Below are positions 30,949 to 43,129 of a stretch of 64,000 bases of DNA, piece by piece (positions within the stretch are counted from its first letter, which is position 1; each line of letters starts with the position of its first letter). Origin of the DNA: Halocaridina rubra (Eukaryota > Arthropoda > Malacostraca > Decapoda > Atyidae). Both the position numbers and the translations under genes were made by a program. The notes under the pieces are model-generated. The model did not search any database. It saw only the letters and a list, made by a program, of their open reading frames with translations, and was not told where the DNA came from. The stretch lies in the NCBI GenBank assembly GCA_037179515.1, contig JAXCGZ010004190.1, positions 1 to 64,000 of the forward strand, read 5' to 3'.

Positions 30949-31022
30949 ATGCTGGTGGAAGATGCCTCCCCTTCCTCCTTACATTATGCTGGTGGATGAT
31001 GCCTCCCCTTCCTCCTTACATT
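30949..31022. repeat. 37-bp tandem duplication
   Basis: ATGCTGGTGGAAGATGCCTC... at 30949-30985 is repeated at 30986-31022 with one A/T difference in the first part. Recent local duplication just upstream of the Jockey-like 3' end. Confidence 0.85.
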
Positions 31023-31040
31023 ACTGTGCACACTTAGTAC

Positions 31041-33384
31041 ATTTATGAGTGTGACACTGGGACAGGCAGAAACTGCCCTCATCAATAAAGGCCCGGGCAC
31101 GAGAAAATACTAAGACGAAGGAAAAGAAAATGGTTAAAGACTAGGCAGAGATGAGGCAATGTCACACAAAGGAGAACGACTGACGGAAAAAAACAGTCAA
31201 AGTACAGAGGACTCAGAGATATGGAGGACGAGGCTCTGAGATGATGATAGATCTGCTTTTGAAGGATGAAAGGTCATAAGAATTAGGAAAGACAGAAGGA
31301 GGAAGAGAGTTCCAGAGTCTGGAGGTAGATGGGAAGAAGCAGTCGCTGCACCAACCAACCACGGGCTACAAGTCTCCACACAGTGCCTGTGTCGTGATGC
31401 CGCTTGGCGAGCGTTACGCAGCCTCGGCAGTGGGGGAGGGATGCAACTCGCCAACTCATCAGAGCAGCGATGGAAGTAGTAGCGATAGAAAAGCGAAAGA
31501 GAAGATACCAGGTTAGAAGTAAGAGAAGGATCATTAATGAGTCTGACTGCCTTAGATTCAACCCTATCAAGAAGATAAGCAAAGGAAGAAGCACCCCAGA
31601 TGTGTGAGCAGTATTCTAAGCAGGGACGGATAAGACCTTTGTAAATTTTAAGTAACTGCAAAGAGGAAAAGTAATGACGAAAACGAAACAAAACCCCCAA
31701 TTTTTTGGATGAAGATATAGAAATTTGGATTATGTGATTCCTCAAAGACAAGTTAGTGGCTATATGGATTCCTAATATGTTAATAGAGTTAAGAGGGTAG
31801 ATTTCATTAGTTTTGAAGACAATAGGGTTATCAGGAGGAGAAGAAGATATAGAGATAGCCAAAAACTGTGTCTTGGAGGAATTGGATTTAACTAAATTTT
31901 GAGTGCCCCACTCAGATACTCTGCAAATCAGAGTTAAGAGTAGAAGAAAGAGTGATACGAGATTGAATACGAGTAGCAGATGAAGGTTGTGAAGAAAAGG
32001 CAGAGGAAAAGTGAAGCGTAGAATCATCAGCAAAGGCATGAAGAAGAGAAGATGGGGATTTGTAGGAGATCATTGATGAAGAGAAAGAACAGAGTTGGTG
32101 AAAGAACAGAGCCCTGTGGAACACCACTTGTAACAGAGAAAGGGCTAGATGTCGTACCATCAACAACTACAGATATAAAACGGTCAGTAAGAAAACTGGA
32201 AATCAGAGAACAGAAAGAAGGGGTAAAGCCATAGGCAGGGAGTTTGGCCAATAGAGCCTTGTGCCAGACTCTGTCAAAAGCCTTAGAGATATCAAGGGCG
32301 ATGACAAAGGATTCCCCATAGTTCCTCAGAGAAGATGACCATACATAAGTAAGATAGGACAGGAGATCACCAGTGGATCTTGCCTTGCAGAAGCCGTGCT
32401 GGTGATCAGAGATAAGCGAGTTAGATTCAAGGCGTTTCAAGAAGTGAGAATTGAGCAAAGTTTCAAAACTTTAGCAATAGAAGAGGTTAGGGCAATAGGT
32501 TGGTAGTCAGAAGGAATAGAGCGGTCACCCTTCTTAGGAACAGGTTGAACTAGAGCATGCTTCCAAGATGAAGGATAGATACTGGTAGACAGAATGAGGC
32601 AAAAAAGACGGCAAAGCACGGGAGCCAGTTCATCTGCAAACTCCTTAAGGAACCTTGCAGGGATACCATCGGGACCAGATGCCTTGTTCGTCTTTAGCGA
32701 ACGAAGAACCTTATGAACTTTGAGTGAAGAAAGGATAAGGGAGGGCATAGGGTTAGAGAGGGGTAAAGACTGAGGAACAGGTGCACTGGAATCATTGATA
32801 GAAGAGTTGGCAGAAAAACGAGAGCCAAAGAGAGTGGCTTTGTCAGTGGGAGAGCAAGCTATAGAACCATCAGAACGAATGAGAGGGGGAAAGCTTGAGT
32901 TACAGAAGTTTTTGGAGAGGTTTTTGGCTAAGGTCCAGAAGCATTTGTCAATGGGAGAGGAGTTAAGGTCATCAACTTTCCTTCTTATAATGGAAGCCTT
33001 AGACCTTCGAATATGAGCAGTACAGCGATTCCTAGCTATAATAAAAGAGCGAGTTAAATCGGAAGAAGAGGCTTGGTAAGATCGGTGGGCCAGATTCCTA
33101 GCCTGGATAGCCATGGAGCAGGCACGGTCAAACCAAGTTTAGGGGGAGAGAAAGTTTTTGTAGAAGAGGGGATGTACGCCTCCATTCCTGCGATCATGAT
33201 CTCTGCAACTTTTAGAGCTACCCAATCAGGGTTGCGGGACCGAAAGCAGTAGTCATCCCATGGGAAGTCAAAGAGAAAGTTACGCAATATGCATCGATGT
33301 TGCTGCTCCATTTGTGCTAGCAACAGATTCTCCATCATTTCCAACACTAATAGCAGTTTCACCACTACCACCACAACTTAATGT
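31041..33384 (-). mobile_element. 5'-truncated Jockey-like non-LTR retrotransposon
   Basis: Reference copy for the family seen at 4625, 14130 and 42925. On the - strand it starts inside the linker between endonuclease and RT (PWDDYCF motif near 33255) and runs through RT to the terminal sequence CACACTCATAAA at 31041. No endonuclease domain remains. The 3' end is shared by four copies in this window and has no long poly-A. Confidence 0.85.
31197..33374 (-). pseudogene. Jockey-like pol remnant: linker, RT and thumb
   Basis: Translated over at least three frames in order: PWDDYCFRSRNPDW and GMEAYIP (linker), ASGPDGIPARFLKEFADEL, WKHALVQPVPKKGDRS, DYQPIALTSSIAKV, HQHGFCKARSTGDLL, ALDISKAFDRVWHKALLAKL, TSGVPQGSVLSPTLFFLFIN, then FADDSTLHFSSAFSS with the catalytic FADD intact. 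The C-terminal LNSINILGIH, KLGVLFRFRHYF, YKGLIRPCLEYCSHIWG and RVESKAVRLINDP follow. Open segments are 33374-33054, 33114-32437, 32458-32027, 32166-31912 and 32039-31197, joined by small frameshifts. The RT would copy the element's own RNA by target-primed reverse transcription if intact. Not functional as it stands. Confidence 0.85.
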
Positions 33385-34432
33385 ATACCTGGCATGCTTG
33401 TGTGTTGGGGGTGATACTCCATATTGAATACTTCTGATATACTAATTTTACGCCTATTTACTTTAGCCTCAAGACTACTCTGTCATTATTATTTTTCCAA
33501 TATATCAATTACGTGGCAAAACACCTGTTAATTTGATATTTAATATTTTTTACTTGCTCACAGTACGTATAAATACCTATCATGAGAAAAATCATAGACA
33601 TGCAACTCCAACCTATGTGAGGTATCAAGTCTCGTTAACATAAGGTGGATACCAGATCTTCATTTTTATTGCTATTACTTTCTGACTACCAAACTAAGCA
33701 CATCGGAAAGAATATTTTCTAAACCAAGATGAAATTATAGGAACAAGCTTCTCACAAGCCATAAAGGCTCCACCAATTTACAAAAAATTTAAGCGAATCC
33801 GATGGTATTATGCTGGCACATTTATAAGACACCATTTCTGTCTTAGTATATTTCCCTTCATCAAAATATGACAAAAATATTCTTGCTTGTGCAGCAGTAC
33901 TTTATGTACTATATTCATAATCATGATTATCACGACTACATGCTATTATCTGTTAGCTTCTTTGTTTAAGCAGATGATTAAAGGAAATGAAAGAAAACTC
34001 TGCAACCTTACATTATATCTCCATGTTCCGGGCATATGATTTCAATTTGCAGTCTTCAGGGAGCACCTTCAAGGAGACGTTAGTTACTCTTGTGATCATC
34101 GCTTTCTCCCTGAAAAATCAGTTTAATAGAAATATTCATTATAGTGTAGATGGATATTCAGTATCTTATTTACTCATAATGTGCCCTAAATTTACATGGC
34201 CTAATTAAATATTGGTTTATAGCGCATGTGGTGTAGCTCAGTTAATGTTAGATATCAATTATTGCCTGTGCTTTTGGATATTTTGAACCTCTTTTTTTGG
34301 TTTTGTATATTATCTAATATCAGGCAGTATAATCTATCACCATGTTTATACGATAGAGTGGTAAAGATGATTCATGAGGTGATTGGAATGGGAATGTTAT
34401 GCTGAGGGGGTGGGGAGTGATAGAATTTGGGT
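33385..34432. other. spacer between two retrotransposons
   Basis: AT-rich DNA with no recognised family. An A-box-like TGGTGTAGCTCAGTTAA near 34229 has no matching B box and is not called a tRNA. Confidence 0.4.
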
Positions 34433-34523
34433 GTGATTACCTAATTGTGATTACCTAATTGTGTTTACGGGAAAGAGCCCAAAGCTCGTATCTTCCCGTC
34501 TCCTCATCGGTTCCATTTTATAC

Positions 34524-37340
34524 TTAGTGATACTTATCATACCTGTCCTTAAAACTATGGATTAAGATAGCATTAACTACCTCCTCGCTTAGCCAATTCC
34601 AATTATCAACTACTCTTACACTGAAAAAGTATTTCCTTACATCCTGCAAAGAAGTTTTCTTACGAAGCTTCAAACTATGACCTCTAGTTCTAGAGCCGGC
34701 CATATCAAAATATCGATCCCTATCCACTCTATCATAACCATGAAGGAATTTAAAGACTGTCACCATATCCCCCCTCACTCTTCTAGCTTCGAGTGATGGT
34801 AAGTCTAATTCCCTCAGCCTCTCATCATAACTGAGATTGCGTATTTCTGGCACCAGTTTCGTGGCATGTCTTTGAACTCTTTCAAGCTTAGCTATGTGCT
34901 TTTTCAAGTGCGGATTCCAAAAGGGGGCTGCATATTCGAGTTTTGGCCTCACATAGGTTACATAAATATTTCTGAACATTTCCTTGTCCATGTGCCTGAA
35001 GGCTACCCTTACATTTGATAAGAAGGCATATGCTGCCCTTACTATGCCATTTATATGTATTTCTGGAGACAAATCTGCCAGTATGCTTACTCCTAGATCT
35101 CTCATTTTCTGTCTCTTGAAGTTGTACTCCAGCCACCGAGTAGTCAAGCTTGGGCCTTCTTGCACTTGTACCCATTCTCATTACCATACATTTTGAAGTA
35201 TTGAATTTCATTAGCCACTTTTCTGACCACTCATACAGATTATTTAGATCCTCCTGAAGTTCTCTACCATTGTTCTCGTTTTTTACTTTCTTCACAATCT
35301 TTGCATCATCTGCAAACATATTCATGAATGAATTTACAGACTCTGGTAGGTCATTTACATATACAAGGAACAAAAGTGGCCCTAATACTGAACCCTGTGG
35401 AACTCCACTACTAACTCTTCTCCATTCAGACACTGAGTGTCTTACTCTAACCCTCTGTTCCCTTCCTTCTAAGTAAGTTTTTATCCATTCTAAAACATTT
35501 CCACCTATTCTAGCCATTGATTGCAACTTCCTAATAAGTCTCCCATGTGGAACAGTGTCAAACGCTTTCTGGAAGTCTAGGAATATGCAATCTGCCCAGC
35601 CCTCTCTTTCCTGTAAGATTCGGCTTACCTCATCATAAAATTCTAATAAGCTTGTTACTGTTGATCTACCTTCTCTGAATCCATGTTGCCTCACTGACAA
35701 AAAGTTGAAGGATTCCAAGTGAAGAGAGATATGTTTCCTTAGCAGTTTCTCCATAACTTTGCAAACTATGCTGGTCAAGGAAACTGGTCTATAGTTCAGA
35801 GCCGTATCCCTCCTTCCCTTTTTGAAGATAGGTATCACATTTGCTTGTTTCCAGCATCTTGGAATCTCCCCTGACTCCAGTGACTTTTTAAATATGATAC
35901 TTAGTGCCACTGATATTGAGTTTGCGCATTTTTTAAGCACATGAGGGGATATGTCATCAGGGCCTGTAGCTTTATGAACATCTAAATCCATCAGCGCTTT
36001 GCATACCTCTGTGGCTGTAAGGTTGATGTTCTCTAATACCGGCCCATGAGCTTCTATCACTGCAATCTGAGGGGGTGGGGTATTTTCTACTGTAAATACT
36101 GACTGAAACTCCTTGTTCAATTCTTTGCAGATCTCTTCATCCGTCTCAGTGATGCTTCCATCCGCTCTCTTTAGCCTTAAAACCTGTTCTTTTACCTTCA
36201 GTTTTCCTCTGATAAAGCTGTGGAAAAGCTTGGGATTTTCTTTAGCCTTCCTGGTGATGTCCCTCTCATAGTCTCTCTCTGCCTCTCTCCTTTTACTTAG
36301 GTAGTCATTTCTTGCTCTTTTGTAGGTTTGCCAGGCATTTATGTTTTTTCTCCTCCTATACCTTTTCCAGCATTTGTCTCTCCACTCCTTAGCTCTTTTA
36401 CACCCATTATCGAACCATTTCTCTCTGGCATGAATTACACCTACTTTGGTGACAGGTATGCAGCAATCCACTATCTTCCCATATTTCTCGCAAAAGATGT
36501 CATACATTTCTTGTACAGATTTGTTGTAAAATAAGGTTCTCCAGTCAATAACTGTAAAAAGCTCATTCATTTTGATGTAATCTCCTTTCGGATAGTTCCT
36601 CCTCATGTTCTCAGTGCCTCTACTCTCAGGAAGAATATCTTCAATGATATACTCCATCAACAACACACAGTGGTCACTCTTTCCAATTGGTGGTTCATAC
36701 TCAATTTTTTCAATATCCAAAACATTATCTGTGAACACTAGATCAAGTAGTGATGGCTCATCCCCACCCCTGGCCATTGTTGGTTCCATTACATGTTGGT
36801 GTAGGAAATTCCCTTGTACACAATCTAGGAATCTTGCCCCGAATGAGTCCTCACCACTGTGTGGGTCAAGATTTATCCAATCTATCTCTTTATGATTAAA
36901 GTCTCCCATAATCAAAATCCTACATTTTTTTTCCCGTGCCATGTTAACAACTGAGTTTATGACTTCAATAGTACCTATATGACTTTCCTCATAAACTTCA
37001 AGCCTATTTTGGGTCCTTGGTGGGTTGTATACAACAGTTATTATAATGCTCTCTGACCCAGTATTTATGCGAGCAACAAGAAATTCCCTGAACTCACTTT
37101 AGCCAAGTTTATTTCTTCAACTTGAAACCTTTCACTTATGAGCAGTGCTATCCCTCCACCAGTCCTCTCAGATCTTTCAACCCTTAGTATTCTGAAGCCC
37201 TTAGGAAAAACTGTAACACTGTTTATGTCCTCACTCAACTTAGTCTCTGTAATTGTTACTATATCTGCCTTACTGTTGTGAATCCTATCTTTTAATTCTA
37301 CTGCCTTACCAGCTAATCCATCAGCATTTGTGTATAACAA
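34524..37340 (-). pseudogene. CR1 ORF2 (endonuclease-RT), two frameshifts
   Basis: Segments: 37340-37065 (NADGLAGKAVELKD, TETKLSED), then a 4-base loss near 37100, then 36942-34888 and 35165-34524 separated by a 2-base loss near 35100. The second segment has endonuclease motifs GDFNHKEIDW and SDHCVLLMEY. Its RT motifs are ATGPDDISPHVL, IPIFKKGRRDT, NYRPVSLTS, QHGFREGRSTV, FLDFQKAFDTVPH, SGVPQGSVLGPLLFLVYVN and FADDAKIV. The third has the CR1 C-terminal signature: RVQRHATKLVPEIRNLSY, RGHSLKLRKKTSLQDVRKYF, DNWNWLSEEVVNA. All catalytic residues look intact; only the indels inactivate it. Confidence 0.88.
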
Positions 37341-37342
37341 TC

Positions 37343-38421
37343 TTAATGAGGCCCCATCCCCTGATCTTCTGTCATTATCTTCTTTATCTCCCCTTTGTCT
37401 GGAAGAACTCTGAAATGAAAATTTTTCTTCTGTTCTTCATTTCTTTCCTCATTTAACCTTCTTGCCTCTTGCAACAAGTTTTTGATCTTTCCCATCTCTT
37501 CCTGTGTTCTGTATTGTCTAATGAACACTTCTTTGAATTCTTGAAGGTCTTTTAGACTTTTTTTTCTCAACAATATTTCCCTACATGTTTCCCCTCTCTC
37601 AAAGGTTACTTTTGTTGGTCTCGGCTTTCCTTCCCTCGAATATTTACCTAGTTGGTGTATGTTTACAATATCCTCGGGACCACAAACTACTCCAAGCTTT
37701 CTTATCAGGTCTACAACCCTAGCTTTATTTTCTTCAAGTCTCCCCTGCCATGTTGGCTCCTGGGATTCGCTTATGCCTGAGATTACCACTGTCGTCTCCT
37801 TATCAAGTGCCTGTCTGATGAGTGGGTTTGCCCTTTCCATCACAACGTCTTTCATTTTTTCGATTACTGTCTCTTTATAGTCAACTGTTTGTATGTTTTC
37901 CAGTGCCACACCTTTACAGCCTCTTTTACTGCCACATTCCCCTTTAGTGCATCAGCAAAGGAAGTTTTCATGGCATCATTTTCCATATTCAGCTCCTGGA
38001 ACTCTTTTCTGAACTGTTCAATGTTTTCCTTAATCTGGACATTCCAAGCAGCAATCTCGTCTCTCTCAGAAGAGAGCAGTGAACTAACATCTAATTCCTT
38101 TAGGTTGTCATTCAGCTGTTTGTTTTTATCTTCTTGTTTAGAAATTCTAGATTCTAGTTGACTCTTTTCCCCTTCCAGCTTCTTTATTCTTTTTTCTAGT
38201 TCCTTTCTCTCCTGCCCTTGTGCTTTATTTGCTTCCTCCAAAGATCTTAGTTGCTCTCTGAGTGTTTCATTCTCTTTCATTTCTCCATCCATATTCCAAA
38301 TTTTTTCATCAAGGCTTATAACCATTGCCTCTAAATTCTTGATTTTCTGTTTAAGTCTCCTAATGGCTACCCCTCCTACCGACCCATGGATGGGAGAGGT
38401 TTGGGACAGAGATGGCCTCAT
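37343..38421 (-). pseudogene. CR1 ORF1, one frameshift
   Basis: Starts ATGAGGCCATCT at 38421. The first 185 codons (38421-37864) give a long coiled coil with heptads such as LEKRIKKLEGEKSQLESRIS. A single-base loss near 37909 (AAGGTGTGGCAC versus AAGGTGGTGGCAC in the sister copy) shifts the frame. The remainder (37909-37343) encodes an RRM-like nucleic-acid-binding region (VVISGISESQEP, IHQLGKYSREGKPRPTKV, CREILLRKKSL). ORF1 proteins of this type bind element RNA. The -1 frame opens before the stop, as in the intact sister ORF. Confidence 0.85.
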
Positions 38422-39272
38422 TTTTATGTTCTCCCTCTCACAGAATGTAGAAAGAAGAGAAAGAGGAAAAAAAAAGAGAAAAACTTTTATTTAAGCTTCA
38501 CACAGAATTTTTATATCTCCATATAAGTGCTATTTAGTGACTCAATTTATCTCTTTTCTGGTAACACACATCTTAACTTAAAAACTTGACCATGGGCTTG
38601 TGTGTAAATTATTGGGAAGTCTTACTGAAATTCTGTCTGATGTTTTTGTGGTTTGAGTTGGTTTCTGTGTTACTCAGGTTGGTTTTGTCTTGTTCATAGT
38701 GGACTCGACATTATAATGCTTTGATTTTTTTTATTTCTGGACCTTTTGCCAAGGTGAGAAGTGAAGATTCTGTCTGTTATATTTTTTTTTTACAAGCTAT
38801 CTGGGGAACTGAATGTCATGACGGTGAAGGGCAAATTTAATGCTAAGTTCTCAAAGCATATGATGGGAAGGGAGATGTTGTTGTGTGGTTAAGGGAGGCG
38901 GAATTAGTGGCAAAATTGATGGATATTAAAGATTTGGCTAGCTTATGATGTTGTGTCTAGAAGGGGGATACATTAGCATCTGGTGATGGGTAAAAGGGAT
39001 CAATCAGATGTTAATAACATCAAGAGTAGACTGAAAGAAGCTTTTGCAGAGTACGTTTGATGCTTTTGTAAGGTTTGAAAGGCTGCTGTGGTTAGGGGAA
39101 CAAGTAGATATATTTACTAATGAAATAAGGTAAGCTGGGTGGATTGGAGAAGGCTTGGAGAGTGCTGTAAAGTTAGGGTTTGTGAAAGATTCCCATGCTG
39201 GTGTTGCAGAACCTACGACACCAGCATGATATGCTGAGTGGCAGAAAGAAAGAGACACGTGGGTTTAGGAGT

Positions 39273-39890
39273 TGATGTTTCACGTGTGGAGGTCCACACA
39301 TGGCAAGGGAGTGTAAGGAGCCAAAACCACACATGGATAACCAGGACATATAGCTAAGTGCTGTAATCAGTGAAACAACCCGGGGCGGGGCTGTTGTGCT
39401 GGAGGCTTCCCCCTCTGTTCAGTAATGGCGTTTCCAAGTATTTTGCCGGTGGTGGAGATTTTGGTAGGTGGAAGAGAGGCAAGAGCATTGGTGGATTCTG
39501 ATTGTTCAGCCATTGTGATAGCTGTCTGACTAGCTGGAAAGTTTTATGAGGGAGAGGAAAGAAACTTGGTGATTGTCGCTGGAAGAGAAATTAGGTGTGA
39601 GGGTACCTGAGAAGTGGAGTTGATAGCACAAGGCATCTCATTACGAGTTAGGGTCCTTGTTCTTAATACAGCTATTAATGGCACTGAGGTAGTACTGGGG
39701 ATGGATGTAATCACTCAGTTTAGCGAAGTGACATATATGAGTGGAAGAGTGATATTTGGGAAGGGTGAAAACTGCTCAATCATTGAGAGGGAGGAGCCTA
39801 GTTGCATGGTGGCAGTGGGAATATATAGGGAAATCGGCAAGACAATTGAGGCTGTTGACACAAAGTTTGCCTGGGTGGAATAGGATAGCA
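39273..39890 (+). pseudogene. CCHC zinc knuckle and aspartic-protease region of the LTR-type element
   Basis: CFTCGGPHMAREC at 39275 is a C-x2-C-x4-H-x4-C knuckle; a second, broken one follows near 39356. Then ALVDSDCSAIVIAV at about 39487 takes the place of the D-T/S-G active site (DSDC, so the Gly is lost). VLGMDVI near 39697 is the LG-x-D block at the end of such proteases. Stops interrupt the frame near 39525 and 39610. An intact protease would process the gag-pol polyprotein; this one cannot be active. Confidence 0.65.
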
Positions 39891-40029
39891 GTGGTGAGTG
39901 GGACTACAGGGTGAAGCATCCCCATTCACTTTGCCCGGTCAAATAGGAAATTAAGTCACATAAGGATGTGGTAAAGAAGAGTATTGAGAAAAAGGGACTG
40001 CATTGTTAAAAATTGAGGACATGGATTTT

Positions 40030-41360
40030 GTACGGTATCTGATGGTAAGAGGTGGGTGGTAGAATGGTTCTTGAAAGGGGAGTTGCCAGTGTTGAGAAAC
40101 CATATCGGTTGTTATGAGTATACTGTACAAGAGGAAGTGAAAGATGATTTCGATAAAGAAGTGAAGCAGTGGATTGATGAGGTTATCTTAAAGCCTTGGG
40201 GAGAGGAGGTGGAGATTGGATTGTTGCCATTAATGACAGTAGTCAGCCGACAAAAGATAAGGTTCGATCTGTGTTAGATTTTTGCGAGCTTAATGCAGAC
40301 ATTAGGTGTCAAACTGGTGATAATTTCACTGATGTATGCGGCAAAACACTAAGAGTATGGCACCAGATGATTGGAGCCCCAAGTCTTGTGGATTTAAAGT
40401 CAAATTCAGGAAGCAGAGAAAGTATGGAGGTATCAGCTGGTGAAATATGGAGGGAGAACCTATTGTTTAACAAGGTTTGGCTTTGGACTGTGTTCTGCAC
40501 CCCAAATTATGATAGTGATTCTCAAGACAGTCTTGAGGAAAGAGAAAGTAATAGATGAGGCTACAAATTCATATACTGATGATAAAATTGTAATTGAAAC
40601 TGAGATAACATTATCTGAAGTGGTAGAGCATTTGGCCAGGCTTGTCCTGGTTACTAAGCAACAAGAACAGATGGATGAAGGGACAGTATTTGGCCTGAAA
40701 TTGGAGAGAAATGGAAAGAGTGAGCTTAGTTTTAGAAGAGATAGCGAGATTCCAGATGTAAAGGAAAAAATGAGTAGGAGAGAGCTTTTCTCTGTTTGTG
40801 GAAAGTTAGTGAGCCACTATCCTACTGCAGTATTTGATGGTAAGAAGTGGACGGTTGAGTGGTTTTTTGAAAGGGGAGTTGCCAGTGTTGAGAAACTTTA
40901 TTGGTTCTTATGAGTATACTGTACAAGAGGAAGCAGAAGATGATTTCGACAAAGAGGTGAAGCAGTGGATTGATGAGGGTATTTTAGAGCCTTGGGGAGA
41001 TGAGGTGGAGATTGGAGTTTTGTCATTAATGGCAGTAGTTCAGCGGACAGAAGATAAGGTTCAACCTGTGTTGGATTTTTGCAAGCTTATGTTAGGTGTC
41101 ATACTGGTGATGATGTCACTGATGTATGTGGCAAAACACTAAGGGTATGGCGGCAGACGAATAGGGCCTCAACTATTGTGGATTTAAAGTCAGCCTACCT
41201 TCAAATTTACGTGTGTGGAAAGTTAGTGAGCCACTATCCTATTGTGGTATTGCATTATGTGGCTTGCAGTTACATAAAGAGAAAAGCAGAAGGTATAAGA
41301 TGGGAGGATGAAGTTGGAGGGGAAACAGTGATAATGATTGGGATATTGTGGAAAGAGTAA
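40030..41360 (+). pseudogene. reverse transcriptase region with internal direct duplication
   Basis: Unit A (about 40030-40825) reads FDKEVKQWIDEVILKPWGEE, then VLDFCELNADIRCQTGD, TDVCGKTLRVW, CLTRFGFGLCSAPQIM, YTDDKIV (altered YxDD), SRRELFSVCGKLVSHYP. Unit B (about 40826-41300) returns to the same start (DGKKWTVEWF, FDKEVKQWIDEGILEPWGDE, VLDFCKL, TDVCGKTLRVWRQ, VDLKSAYLQIYV). It then jumps straight to VCGKLVSHYP, losing the RT palm and YxDD block, and continues into YIKRKAEGIRWEDEVG. So the RT N-terminus is present twice and the catalytic core once. Confidence 0.75.
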
Positions 41361-41439
41361 AAGGTAAAGATCCGGTAAGAGGGAGGTGGTATGCTTCAAA
41401 ATTGGAGAAGGAGGTTATATGGTGTGATATAAGTAGTAA

Positions 41440-42740
41440 AGCAACATTTGTGATGTTGGAAATGGGTGGCATATTAGTCGAGGACGGAGCATGGATGAGG
41501 AAGAAAGATGACTAAAATCACATTAATGTGTCAGAGTTGGATGCTGTGTTGAAAGGAGTAAATTTAGCTTTAAAGCAGGACTTGCAAGAGGTTGAGATTA
41601 GAACTGCTTCAGCTGCAGTGGTCTGATGGGTCAACTCCGTTTTGACTGCTGTGAACTAAGTCTGTACAAAGGGAGCTGCAGAGATAATTGCAAAACACAG
41701 CCTTGGGATACTGAGGGAATTGATGGGTGAGATTGGCTTGAGAGTGAGGTTAGTCTTTGTGCCATAAGGACAGAAGAAGGACGATGTCCTAACCATAGTG
41801 AAGAATACTTGGCTTGGGATACCAGAGAAGAGGAAAGAAGAGTTGGCTGAAATATGTTGCATGGGATTTCCAGGTGCAAGGGAGTTGCATCAAATGCACC
41901 ACATATCGACTGATAGGACACTGTGGCTGGAAAAATTGATCCTTCAGTGACGAGGGATGAAGTTTGGCAAGTCAATGAGTAGACCCTGCACCAAGTCTCA
42001 TAACATGGGAAAAATTAGGGTAGAGAATGATTGGAAAAGATTGGTAATTGATGTGGCTCATTATCAGCAAGGGAGATATTTATCTTTGGTAGATTTTGGT
42101 CCTGGTCGAATCATGATCTGGAGAGAGTGTAGTACAGAGAATGCAGAGGAGATTGTGACTCTGTTGAATGAGTTTTTTCTAGAGAGGGGTCCAGTTGATG
42201 GAGGTATTGATGGATGACAACACTTCTTTCTGGTCACAGGCTGTGAGGGACATGTTGGAAAGATGGAGCAGAAATCTCTTCTTCAGAATGGCTCATTGAC
42301 CTAGTAGAAATGGGATTGTGGAGAGACACCAATGGACTATTTAAGCAATAACAGAAAAGGCTCTTGTAACACCTGCAATAGCAATATTCTGGTATAATAT
42401 TTTGCCTAGGTCAGAACAAGATGAGAAAGCAATGTCTCAACAAAAAGTATTTCAGTGTGAATGGTGACATCCTAGTGTAGTGCCAATGGTTGTTGGTAAG
42501 GAGAAGAAAGGAGTTATGTATGTGCGAATGGGAGATGAGGTTTAGGTGAAGCCTCCTGATGGGAAGTGCACATCTCAATTGAGAAGAGGGACTGTGACGG
42601 ATGTGCTTTCACAGAATAACATTTCTGTCAACAGAATGACATGGTATGTCTTGGATCTACAACTGAAGGTATTAGGATGCAACTAGGACTGGTCCAGACA
42701 GTTCCAGGTTGAGTCTTCCTCCAGGACGGTTCTTTCCTCA
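41440..42740 (+). pseudogene. RNase H and integrase region of the LTR-type element
   Basis: An RNase H-like stretch (MLEMGGILVEDGAWMRKKDD near 41455, then NVSELDAVLKG) is followed by an integrase zinc-binding-like segment near 41880 (LHQMHHISTDRTLWL in frame). The catalytic core follows: RLVIDVAHYQQGRYLSLVD near 42029, IMIWRECSTENAEEI, and ERGPVDG. NRNGIVERHHQ-type residues appear near 42307. A KPPDGKCTSQLRRGTVTDVL-like C-terminal segment lies near 42550. Frameshifts and stops throughout. Confidence 0.65.
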
Positions 42741-42924
42741 TGCTTACATCCACACTGAATATTCTGGCGTATTCATTACACATCTCTAGCTATTCCATTA
42801 CATTTGACAAGTCACAACATCCCCCACATCTGTCTCTATTACTTTCTTTTTCCTCACATTTGTTATTATTTATGGAAGGTCCACAGCTAATGGCCCCAGT
42901 TCCCAGCATAGAGCGGTGTGAAGT

Positions 42925-43124
42925 CCTCCATATATCTGGGTCCTCTGTACTTTGACTGCTTTTTTCTGTCTGTCGTTTTCCTTTGTGCAACATTACCTAA
43001 TCTCTGCCTAGTCCTTAACAATTGTCTTTTCTTTCATCTTGGAATTTTCTCGTGCCCGGGCCTTTATTGATGAAGGCAGTTTCTGCCTGTCCCCGGAGTC
43101 ATACTCATTAAAAAAAAAAAATCT
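42925..43124 (+). mobile_element. Jockey-like 3' end fragment
   Basis: It matches the last 200 bases of the element at 31041: TGGGTCCTCTGTACTTTGAC, TCTCGTGCCCGGGCCTTTAT, GGCAGTTTCTGCCTGTCCC and a terminal CATACTCATTAAAAAA. The C-rich piece at 42741-42924 may also belong to it or to the surrounding LTR element; I could not decide. Confidence 0.75.
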
Positions 43125-43129
43125 ATAAC

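Larger units (their letters stand above)
34433..38596 (-). mobile_element. full-length CR1-clade retrotransposon, copy A
   Basis: On the - strand it begins at CCATGGTCAAGTTTTTAAG (5' end near 38596, shared with the copy starting at 56842) and includes a 5' UTR of about 175 bases. ORF1 and ORF2 follow. It ends in a short tandem tail of ATTAGGTAATCACA-type units at 34433-34463, as expected for CR1 3' ends. Length is about 4.16 kb. The copy is very similar to 56842-61015 but inverted. No target-site duplication was recognised. Confidence 0.88.
38818..42740 (+). mobile_element. decayed LTR-type retrotransposon with rearranged pol
   Basis: Domain order gag, CCHC knuckle, protease, RT, RNase H, integrase and pol C-terminus is readable on the + strand through many frameshifts. 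The gag-like region (DVVVWLREAELVAKLMDIKDLAS near 38880, GEQVDIFTNEIR near 39100) precedes a knuckle at 39273-39311. The element lies directly 3' of CR1 copy A. Its 5' LTR was not recognised. A pol C-terminal continuation appears after the non-LTR fragment, at 43130-43205. Confidence 0.75.

Noticed and set aside
34229..34280. tRNA-like A box
   Set aside because: No B box at the right distance and no acceptor pairing.
36605..36895. Open frames antisense to CR1 ORF2 (also 58551-58841)
   Set aside because: The same frame appears opposite both CR1 copies, as expected for complement of a conserved coding strand.
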